From an uncultured Clostridia bacterium (GTDB lineage Bacteria; Bacillota; Clostridia; Christensenellales; CAG-314), in the NCBI GenBank assembly GCA_937875645.1, contig CALLXO010000216.1, positions 1 to 9,018 of the forward strand: 9,018 bases of DNA, in the 5' to 3' direction. The position numbers and the translations under genes are program-made. Positions 1 through 6,371 of the stretch are shown here, piece by piece. Positions within the stretch are counted from its first letter, which is position 1. The number at the start of each line of letters is the position of its first letter. The notes under the pieces are model-generated. The model worked only from the letters and a program-made list of their open reading frames with translations, was not told the DNA's origin and ran no database searches.

Positions 1-2244
1 GACTTTTTTAAAACGGACAAAAAAACTCATTATGTCACTTGCGACAATTATGTAACGCTTTCCGACGGAAGCGGTGTAGTGCATATAGCTCCAGCTTTTG
101 GCGAGGATGACAGCAAGGTGGGCGCAAAATATAAATTACCCTTTGTGCAGGCGGTGGACGACAGAGGCAGATTTAAGGATAATTGCGGGTTTATTGCGGG
201 TTTATTTTGCAAAGATGCCGATAAAGTTATTACCAAACATTTAAAGGAAGCAGGGTTGTTGTTTAAGGAACAACGCTATTCCCACAGTTACCCCTTTTGC
301 TGGCGTTGCGATACTCCGCTACTTTACTACGCACGTAAATCATGGTTTATTAAGATGAGCGCACTGCGTGAAAATCTTTTAAGGATAAACAAGGAAATTG
401 ATTGGATACCGGAAAGCATAGGCACAGGACGTATGGGAAACTTCCTCGAAAACGTAATAGATTGGGGCATCTCTCGTGAAAGGTATTGGGGCACGCCGCT
501 GCCTATTTGGCGTTGTAAATGCGGCAATATTCATGTTGTTGGCAGCAGAGAAGAGTTGGCTAAGTTAACTGGCTGCAACAAAAATATCGAATTGCACCGT
601 CCTTACATTGACGAAATTACTTTTAAATGCGATTGCGGCGGTGAAATGCAAAGAGTTAGCGAAGTAGTGGACTGTTGGCTGGACAGCGGCAGTATGCCTT
701 TTGCTCAACATCATTATCCCTTTGAAAACCACAATGTTTTTGAAAAAAACTTTCCTGCTGATTTTATAAGCGAAGCGGTGGATCAAACAAGAGGCTGGTT
801 TTACACTTTAATGGCAATTTCCGTTTTGCTTTTTGACAAAGCGCCTTTTAAACATTGCATGGTTTTAGGTCACGTCAATGATAAAAACGGCGTTAAGATG
901 AGCAAACACAAAGGCAATACAATTGACCCTATGGAGGTAATTGACTCGCAAGGCGCAGATGCTACACGATGGTATTTTTATACTTCCAGCGCGCCGTGGC
1001 TACCCAGCAGGTTCTACCCCGAAGCGGTAATAGAGAGTCAGCGACAATTTTTGGGTACGTTATGGAATACTTACGCTTTCTTTGTGCTTTACGCTTCTAT
1101 TGATAAATTTGACCCCGCAAAATATGAGTTGAAAGACTGCAAGCTTTCGCTTATGGACGAGTGGATACTGAGCGAATTAAACTCTTTGATAAAAACTGTT
1201 GACGAAGGGTTGGAAAAATATGTCATCATTGATACTGCCCGCGCCATTCAGTCTTTTACCGATAATCTTAGCAACTGGTATGTAAGACGTTGCAGAGAAA
1301 GGTACTGGGGTAGCAGTTGGACAGAGGACAAACAAGCGGCATATGTAACGCTTTATACGGTTTTGACAACGCTAATAGAAATTGCGGCGCCTTATGTGCC
1401 TTTTGTAACGGAGGAAATTTATCAAAACCTTGTAACGCCTTTCTTTAAAGATGCGCCGATTTCTGTTCACCTTACCGATTTTCCCCTTGTGGAGGAAAAG
1501 CTGATTAACAAAAAGCTTCAACAAAAAATGGAGCATATTATGGAAATTGTTGTTTTAGGACGTAGCGCCCGAAACAACAGTAATATCAAAAACCGTCAGC
1601 CCCTTGCAAAAATGTACGTAATTGGCGGCAAAAAGCTGGATAGGGAATATATTGAAATAATCAAGGACGAATTAAACGTTAAAAGCGTAGAAGGCGGCAG
1701 CGATGCGCAAAAATTTGTAAATTATCAAATAAAGCCGCAATTAAAAACTTTGGGTCCAAAATACGGCAAACTGCTAAACGCTATTAGGGAGTTTTTAGCT
1801 AATTGCGATGCTTCTGCTGTGGTAAACACCGTTAATTTGGACAGACCTTTTGTAGCGGAATTAAACGGACATACTGTACAATTATTTAAGGACGATTTAC
1901 TGATAAGCAGCATAAATAAAGAAGGGTTTGTTGCGGCGAACGGTCAGCAGATAACGGTTGTTTTAGATACCAACCTCACTCAAGAGCTTATTTTAGAAGG
2001 TATAACGAGGGAGTTAGTCAGCAAAATTCAAACCATGCGTAAAGAATGCGGGCTTGTCGTCACCGACCATATAGCTTTGCAAATAGACGCAGGTTCCGAA
2101 GTATACGCCGCAGTAGAGATGTTTAAAAAGCAAATCATGAGCGATACTCTTTGCGACAGCTTGACGGTAGGCAAAACAGGTCAATTTACAAAAGAGTGGG
2201 ACGTCAACGGTCATAGCGTCACAATGTATTTGAGTAAGATTTGA
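1..2244 (+). CDS. ileS: Isoleucyl-tRNA synthetase, type 2 (5'-truncated by window edge)
   Basis: Charges tRNA-Ile with isoleucine in the cytosol. The frame is open from base 1, so the gene starts upstream; 747 residues are present. From comparison with the usual ~1,030-1,050 residues, about 300 N-terminal residues including the HIGH motif are missing. Seen in order (residues of this fragment): end of the CP1 editing domain with GSGVVHIAPAFGEDD (23-37); HSYPFCWRC (to 103); DWGISRERYWG (from 154); two CxC pairs (172/174 and 210/212) that likely bind zinc; DSGSMPFAQ; DQTRGWFYTL; KMSKH (299-303, bases 895-909), the ATP-site loop; and the anticodon-binding domain with NLSNWYVRR (about 422-430). 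The HIAPAFGEDD form and the lack of a C-terminal zinc finger mark type 2 rather than the E. coli-like type 1. First gene of a run with two RNA-modification genes; stop TGA at 2242. Identification is very secure. Confidence 0.97.
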   Translation, partial: DFFKTDKKTHYVTCDNYVTLSDGSGVVHIAPAFGEDDSKVGAKYKLPFVQAVDDRGRFKDNCGFIAGLFCKDADKVITKHLKEAGLLFKEQRYSHSYPFCWRCDTPLLYYARKSWFIKMSALRENLLRINKEIDWIPESIGTGRMGNFLENVIDWGISRERYWGTPLPIWRCKCGNIHVVGSREELAKLTGCNKNIELHRPYIDEITFKCDCGGEMQRVSEVVDCWLDSGSMPFAQHHYPFENHNVFEKNFPADFISEAVDQTRGWFYTLMAISVLLFDKAPFKHCMVLGHVNDKNGVKMSKHKGNTIDPMEVIDSQGADATRWYFYTSSAPWLPSRFYPEAVIESQRQFLGTLWNTYAFFVLYASIDKFDPAKYELKDCKLSLMDEWILSELNSLIKTVDEGLEKYVIIDTARAIQSFTDNLSNWYVRRCRERYWGSSWTEDKQAAYVTLYTVLTTLIEIAAPYVPFVTEEIYQNLVTPFFKDAPISVHLTDFPLVEEKLINKKLQQKMEHIMEIVVLGRSARNNSNIKNRQPLAKMYVIGGKKLDREYIEIIKDELNVKSVEGGSDAQKFVNYQIKPQLKTLGPKYGKLLNAIREFLANCDASAVVNTVNLDRPFVAELNGHTVQLFKDDLLISSINKEGFVAANGQQITVVLDTNLTQELILEGITRELVSKIQTMRKECGLVVTDHIALQIDAGSEVYAAVEMFKKQIMSDTLCDSLTVGKTGQFTKEWDVNGHSVTMYLSKI

Positions 2245-2251
2245 TTTTTTT

Positions 2252-3115
2252 ATGAGATACAACGACGAATGGAAAGATTATGAAATTATTGCTACCGGCG
2301 GCGGCGAAAAGTTAGAAAGGTGGGGAGATGTAGTGCTTTTGCGTCCCGACCCGCAGGTAATTTGGCGAGCAGAAAAACCGTTAGATAAATATCCTAAGAT
2401 AGACGCAAAATACTCTCGAAGCTTTAATGGCGGCGGCGCATGGCAGTTTTTTAAGCCGCTTTCCGAATGGACGGTAAGTTGGCGTAACTTGCGTTTTAAA
2501 GTAAAGCCTATGGGCTTTAAGCATACGGGGCTTTTCCCCGAACAGGCTGCAAATTGGTCAATTATGATGGAGCTGATAAAAAACGCTAACAGACCCATTA
2601 GCGTATTAAACCTTTTTGCTTATACCGGTGCAGCTACCGTTGCATGTACTTATGCCGGTGCTACCGTTACGCATGTGGACAGCGCAAAAAATATGGTGGA
2701 GCGAGCAAAACAAAATATGGAAATAAACGGTTTAAGCAGTAAACCGGTGCGCTATATTGTGGACGACTGCGCAAAGTTTATTAATAGGGAAATAAAACGG
2801 GGAAACTTTTATGACGCAATTATTATGGATCCCCCTAGTTACGGACGGGGTCCCAACGGAGAGTTGTGGAAGATAGAAAACAATATTTTTGATTTTTTAA
2901 TGCTGTGTACAAAGGTACTGAGCGAAAAACCGTTATTTGTATTTCTCAATAGTTATACCACCGGTTTGCAACCTACAGTGCTAAGCAATTTGCTTACCCT
3001 TTCGGTAGCAAAAAAAGCAAAGGGCAGGGTAGTTTCTTACGAAATATGTTTGCCCACTTGTCAAAATATATTTTTGCCTTGCGGCGCAAGCGGCTTATTT
3101 ATCGGAGAAAATTAA
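2252..3115 (+). CDS. Class I SAM-dependent methyltransferase, RlmI-like (COG1092-type), no PUA domain
   Basis: Predicted RNA (most likely 23S rRNA) methyltransferase using S-adenosylmethionine; the target base is not known from sequence. The 287-residue protein has an N-terminal region with GGGAWQFFKPL (60-70) and GFKHTGLFPEQ (88-98), then the Rossmann fold: motif I VLNLFAYTGA (118-127), the acidic end of strand 2 in HVDSAK (D143), VDDCAKF (170-176), and motif IV DPPSYGRG (193-200). RlmI/RlmK-type enzymes are usually longer (RlmI about 396 residues) and carry an N-terminal PUA domain, which is absent here. The ATG lies 7 bp after the ileS stop. The bases just before it are a T-run with no Shine-Dalgarno; the nearest purine-rich stretch is GAGTAAG at 2232-2238, so translation is probably coupled to ileS. 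Its stop overlaps the next start (TAATG). Family call is firm; substrate is inference. Confidence 0.88.
   Translation: MRYNDEWKDYEIIATGGGEKLERWGDVVLLRPDPQVIWRAEKPLDKYPKIDAKYSRSFNGGGAWQFFKPLSEWTVSWRNLRFKVKPMGFKHTGLFPEQAANWSIMMELIKNANRPISVLNLFAYTGAATVACTYAGATVTHVDSAKNMVERAKQNMEINGLSSKPVRYIVDDCAKFINREIKRGNFYDAIIMDPPSYGRGPNGELWKIENNIFDFLMLCTKVLSEKPLFVFLNSYTTGLQPTVLSNLLTLSVAKKAKGRVVSYEICLPTCQNIFLPCGASGLFIGEN
3104..3107 (+). promoter_or_regulatory. Shine-Dalgarno (GGAG) deciding the rluA-family start
   Basis: GGAG lies 7 bases before the ATG at 3115, inside the last codons of the methyltransferase gene. The same frame is open back to an upstream ATG at 3046, but that would add 23 residues which just read the methyltransferase 3' end out of frame and has no such site. 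The protein from 3115 begins at a normal point for a family member without an S4 domain. Confidence 0.75.
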
Positions 3116-3840
3116 TGAAAAAACAATTTACAATGGAGGACATTCCGGTATTATTTGAAGATAATCACATTTTAGTTGTGCTTAAACCGCAAAATATGCC
3201 CGTTCAACAAGATATTAGCGGCGATGATGATTTGCTGTCGGTATTAAAGGATTATATAAAACAAAAATACAACAAGCCAGGCAACGCATTTTTAGGGCTT
3301 GTGCATCGGTTGGATAGGACTACCGGCGGAATAATGGTATTTGCACGAAATTCTAAATGCGCTGCCCGTCTTTCTAAAGCTTTTGCCGACAGAAAAATTG
3401 AAAAAAGCTATTTGGCTGTTACTATTGGTACGCCAAAAGCAAAAAGTGGTACGTTGGTTAATTATTTAAAAAAGAATACTGTAAGCAATATCGTTTATGT
3501 TGCCACGCAAGCAACAGATGGCGCAAAACGTGCCGAACTTTCTTACAAAGTCCTTGACTCCACCCCTCTTACTTCTTTGGTTAAAGTGGCACTGGAAACA
3601 GGGCGCAGTCATCAGATAAGAGTGCAGTTAAGCGCAATAAATACGCCTGTGTTTGGAGATGCCCGTTATGGCGGCGACAAATACGGTAAGCATAATTTAG
3701 CGTTGTGGGCGTACAAGTTATGTTTTTATCATCCCGTTAATCAAGACAGAATGGTATTTTTCGTTTATCCGCCCGATAATGTGCCTTGGTCGGATTTTCC
3801 CATAGAAAAATTGTTAAATGTAAAAGACGATATAGAGTAA
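3115..3840 (+). CDS. RluA-family pseudouridine synthase (YlyB/RluD-like, no S4 domain)
   Basis: Isomerises uridine to pseudouridine in rRNA or tRNA; the exact site cannot be read from sequence. The 241-residue protein shows the RluA pattern: LFEDNHILVVLKPQNMPV (13-30), the catalytic loop HRLDRTTGG (64-72) with the nucleophile Asp67 (codon 3313-3315), ETGRSHQIRVQL (161-172), and GDARYGG (181-187). No N-terminal S4 RNA-binding domain is present, as in several short RluA paralogues. The start is ATG 3115, which shares its A with the TAA stop of the methyltransferase (TAATG) and is preceded by GGAG. The overlap implies the two enzymes are co-translated. It is the last gene of the ileS run; no hairpin terminator follows, so readthrough into the next gene is possible. 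Confidence 0.93.
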   Translation: MKKQFTMEDIPVLFEDNHILVVLKPQNMPVQQDISGDDDLLSVLKDYIKQKYNKPGNAFLGLVHRLDRTTGGIMVFARNSKCAARLSKAFADRKIEKSYLAVTIGTPKAKSGTLVNYLKKNTVSNIVYVATQATDGAKRAELSYKVLDSTPLTSLVKVALETGRSHQIRVQLSAINTPVFGDARYGGDKYGKHNLALWAYKLCFYHPVNQDRMVFFVYPPDNVPWSDFPIEKLLNVKDDIE

Positions 3841-3864
3841 ATAATATGGAATTTGTTTAAATTG

Positions 3865-3893
3865 TTGACAAGAAGCTGTCTTTATTGTAGACT
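3865..3893 (+). promoter_or_regulatory. Sigma-A-type promoter of the surface-protein gene
   Basis: A perfect -35 TTGACA (3865-3870), a 17-base spacer and a -10 TAGACT (3888-3893, 4 of 6 consensus) lie in the 90-bp gap after the pseudouridine synthase gene. The start of transcription would be near 3900, giving a leader of about 31 bases. A strong GGAGG (3918-3922) sits 8 bases before the ATG at 3931. Two short inverted repeats overlap the region: GTTGAC/GTCAAC (3864-3869/3910-3915) and GACTT/AAGTC (3890-3894/3903-3907). They could be operators but are short enough to be chance. Confidence 0.7.
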
Positions 3894-3930
3894 TTATAAG
3901 TTAAGTCACGTCAACTTGGAGGACTGAAAC

Positions 3931-6198
3931 ATGAGTTTTAAAAAAATAGTAACTTTCAGCTTAATTTTGGTTATGTGCGCAATGATTGCTTTATTGGGTT
4001 TAAACCCAAACACGGCAACCGCAGCTAGTTCTGGTACTGTATTTAGAGGCAGCACGACCAACAACAGCAGTGTGGCAATCAATACGGCTATGAGCGGTGT
4101 TGATGCTGTTTTTAACACTACTTCCGATACGGGATTTGTTACTTCCATAAATACAATTGATCTAAACAAATACGCTGTCGAATTTACTGTCAAAAGCAAG
4201 CATTTTGATACGCTTTATTTCAAATTTACCAACACCGAGGACAGTGAGACAGGCTTTGTCGTCACCTTTGAGCATTTTGAGGAAACGATAAATGAGGAAG
4301 AGGTAACAAGCACTTTAATTAGAGTTTATGACACGCTTGACTTTGTAGACACAACAGATACGGCAAAGGTGGAGGAACGGATAAGCGGTTTTGATTTGAC
4401 CAAAAATTATATTTGGTTGGAATATAAACATTTTGTTAACGAATCTCCTGTTGGCGAAGGCGGAATGTTAAGTTATAGGACAAAAGTCATCGATTCGACG
4501 GGCGGAGAGGAAGGAGAATATACCGCTTTTACAGAGCTTTGCGCTTATACAATTGGCGGGGCGGAAAACGATGTAAATTTTTCTTGGATTGAAGAAGAAA
4601 TAAGCAATTGGAAACCCCTTAAAGAAGCAGCGTTAGAAATAGGCGTTTTAGGTCAGGAAGTTACAGGCGACGATTTAGGAAAAGACGAAAACGACAATGC
4701 TATCAATGCGCAAAAGAGCTTTGTTAACTTTTTAACGGTGACAAACTCTTACGGCACGCAAATTGTAGGCGAACGGTTGGAAGTACGTCCCTTAATAAAA
4801 TGCAGTCTTAAAGCCTATCGCGGCGAGATTATTGACGAAAATTATTCAAATCTTGACCAATTATTTAATGCAGTGGGCAACTTCACTTTTGGCGAAGAGG
4901 AAGACGAAGATGCAATTGACTGCATAGCCAAAAATATGACCGGTGCAAAAGGCGCGGCATATACTTTCCCTTTTTATACCCTTTCTCTCGAAAGGGAGAG
5001 CTATTCCTCAGAGACGGAAGTTTACTATAATTACACCTTTTCCAACATAAGGCTGTTTGTTAAGGAAGCGGACGCTACTTCTTGGAGCGTTTCTGCAGAT
5101 ACAATTTTAAAAACATCCACCAGTTACACCTTAAATAAGGAAGCTAACACACAATACGCTATTGTGTTTGATGCAAAAATCGACAACGACAATAATTTCA
5201 CTTTTGCGTTGCTTATCAATTCAGTTAAGGATGACGTAGCACCCGAGGTGAACAAAGGTAATTTCTTAAACTGGGTGACAGCAGAGCATTCGGATATTTT
5301 TGAGTCGGAATTTTTAAATGCACCGGAAACAGGTAGCTATATTTTCCCTGATATTACACGTTCTATAAACGAACAATATAATATATTCACAGATAAAATA
5401 GGCGATAAGTCTCAGGACGAATTAACGTGGGCCGCAAATGAAGACTACAACAACTTTACTGTAATTATCGGTTACAAAAAAGACGGCGCAACAGGTGACT
5501 ACACTTATGGCACTTCTACCAGTGTAAGCATAAAGAGCGTTGGCGAATGGACCTTTGCTTATACGGTTAAAGACCAGAGCGGAAACAAAACGGTTATTTA
5601 TTCTTTTTCCAAATTGGTTCAAGATATTACCCCTCCCACAATAAAAGTCAGCACCCCCACGAAGGAAATTGAAGTGGACAACTTGTTGGTCGTCCCTACT
5701 GCAACACGAAGCGACAATTGCAGCGGTGTAGATACTGCTAAAAACGTATATACTGTTTATTTTCTCGATTACAACCTTGATCCTAATTACGGATATACCA
5801 AAGACGAGGATGACAACATAGAGTTTGACCGTCTGATACAATTAGAGCAAATAAAGATAGACAACGGCTTTAAGTTGGAGGAAAAATACAAGTATATTGA
5901 CAGCCATGGCAAAGCGATGCCAGCTTTTATTGTTGTATATGAAGCTACCGACAAGTCGGGCAACCACACAGTAGGCACATCTTATGGTTTTGTTAAGGTT
6001 ATTGAAAAAACAACTACACCGATAATTAAAAGCCCCATAAATGAAGTTCTGGAAATTATTTTAATAGTTGTAGGTGCTCTGCTTATTGTAAGTCTTTTAG
6101 TTTTATTGTTGGTAAATCCTCAGCAAAAAAAACAGGACAGCCGCATAGCTAAATTGGCTACTAAAAAAGAGAATGACGACAAGGATGCTAAAAATTAA
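3931..6198 (+). CDS. Large secreted protein of unknown family, C-terminal membrane anchor, two Ig/cadherin-like modules
   Basis: I do not recognise the family. The 755-residue protein has a signal peptide (MSFKK, hydrophobic 6-24, likely cleavage near ATA-A, 29-32), an acidic ectodomain, one C-terminal helix (about 706-728) and a charged K/D-rich cytoplasmic tail (729-755). This is a type I membrane layout with no LPXTG sorting motif. Residues about 500-565 and 568-692 look like tandem beta-sandwich modules: each ends in an aromatic strand followed by D-x-SGN (DQSGNKT 548-554, DKSGNHT 674-680), and the second opens with DITPPTIKV, as in bacterial Ig/cadherin-like repeats. Residues 33-500 are mostly predicted beta, rich in D, E, N, T and Y, with an acidic patch GEEEDEDAID (321-330); no catalytic motif was seen. 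It has its own promoter, a strong GGAGG and a terminator, so it is probably monocistronic. An adhesion, envelope or binding role is inference. Confidence 0.9.
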   Translation: MSFKKIVTFSLILVMCAMIALLGLNPNTATAASSGTVFRGSTTNNSSVAINTAMSGVDAVFNTTSDTGFVTSINTIDLNKYAVEFTVKSKHFDTLYFKFTNTEDSETGFVVTFEHFEETINEEEVTSTLIRVYDTLDFVDTTDTAKVEERISGFDLTKNYIWLEYKHFVNESPVGEGGMLSYRTKVIDSTGGEEGEYTAFTELCAYTIGGAENDVNFSWIEEEISNWKPLKEAALEIGVLGQEVTGDDLGKDENDNAINAQKSFVNFLTVTNSYGTQIVGERLEVRPLIKCSLKAYRGEIIDENYSNLDQLFNAVGNFTFGEEEDEDAIDCIAKNMTGAKGAAYTFPFYTLSLERESYSSETEVYYNYTFSNIRLFVKEADATSWSVSADTILKTSTSYTLNKEANTQYAIVFDAKIDNDNNFTFALLINSVKDDVAPEVNKGNFLNWVTAEHSDIFESEFLNAPETGSYIFPDITRSINEQYNIFTDKIGDKSQDELTWAANEDYNNFTVIIGYKKDGATGDYTYGTSTSVSIKSVGEWTFAYTVKDQSGNKTVIYSFSKLVQDITPPTIKVSTPTKEIEVDNLLVVPTATRSDNCSGVDTAKNVYTVYFLDYNLDPNYGYTKDEDDNIEFDRLIQLEQIKIDNGFKLEEKYKYIDSHGKAMPAFIVVYEATDKSGNHTVGTSYGFVKVIEKTTTPIIKSPINEVLEIILIVVGALLIVSLLVLLLVNPQQKKQDSRIAKLATKKENDDKDAKN

Positions 6199-6226
6199 TA
6201 AATAGACGACATATAATACTAACGAC

Positions 6227-6255
6227 AAACCGCTTTAACGCTAAAGCGGTTTTTT
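6227..6255 (+). terminator. Intrinsic terminator after the surface-protein gene
   Basis: An 11-bp perfect stem (6227-6237 with 6242-6252) encloses the 4-base loop ACGC and runs into a T-tract (6250-6255). It lies 28 bases after the stop codon at 6196-6198. The GC-rich centre CCGC/GCGG and the T-run are a textbook Rho-independent terminator. Confidence 0.93.
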
Positions 6256-6322
6256 GTTGTGTCCTTTTTTTAAGCGCATTTGGTGCAATTTTTACAGTTT
6301 TGATAATAAAGATTATTTAAAA

Positions 6323-6340
6323 TGCAAAATTGATTTTGCA
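6323..6340. repeat. Palindrome TGCAAAAT-TG-ATTTTGCA, candidate operator
   Basis: Two perfect 8-base half-sites separated by 2 bases. The right arm overlaps the proposed -35 of the ATPase promoter (6336-6341), where a repressor would block RNA polymerase. No T-tract follows, so it is not a terminator. It is AT-rich, and no second copy was noticed in the window. Operator function is inference. Confidence 0.45.
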
Positions 6341-6363
6341 AAACTAAAGATTTGTGCTAATAT
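6336..6363 (+). promoter_or_regulatory. Extended -10 promoter of the P-type ATPase gene, possibly leaderless
   Basis: The extended -10 TGC-TAATAT (6355-6363) follows the -35-like TTGCAA (6336-6341) after a 16-base gap counted to TAATAT. Transcription would begin near 6370, within about 2 bases of the ATG at 6372. No Shine-Dalgarno is visible before that ATG (nearest purine run AAAGA, 6346-6350, is over 20 bases away), which agrees with a leaderless message. The gap 6256-6371 is otherwise AT-rich with a further GATAAT at 6302-6307 that could serve a longer transcript. Confidence 0.45.
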
Positions 6364-6371
6364 ATTTTCGT

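Noticed and set aside
182..203. Perfect tandem repeat of the 11-base unit ATTGCGGGTTT within ileS
   Set aside because: A recent 11-base duplication would shift the frame, but the protein reads smoothly through it (GFIAGLFCKDAD) as in other type 2 IleS proteins. Most likely chance repetition of Gly, Phe, Ile and Ala codons.
3046..3114. Upstream ATG for the pseudouridine synthase
   Set aside because: It would start 70 bases inside the methyltransferase gene without a ribosome site. ATG 3115 has GGAG at proper spacing and the TAATG coupling.
3964..3978. LVMC in the signal peptide of the surface protein as a lipobox
   Set aside because: The Cys (residue 16) lies in the middle of the hydrophobic core, the -1 residue is Met rather than Gly, Ala or Ser, and a normal A-x-A type cleavage site follows near residues 29-32.
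4979..4996. Hairpin CCCTTTC-TCTC-GAAAGGG inside the surface-protein gene
   Set aside because: A 7-bp stem within a well-formed coding region with no T-tract; most likely a chance product of codon choice.
5422..5841. 139-codon open frame on the minus strand opposite the surface-protein gene
   Set aside because: It lies wholly within a strong plus-strand gene, its translation resembles no known protein, and it has no start signals; a shadow frame.
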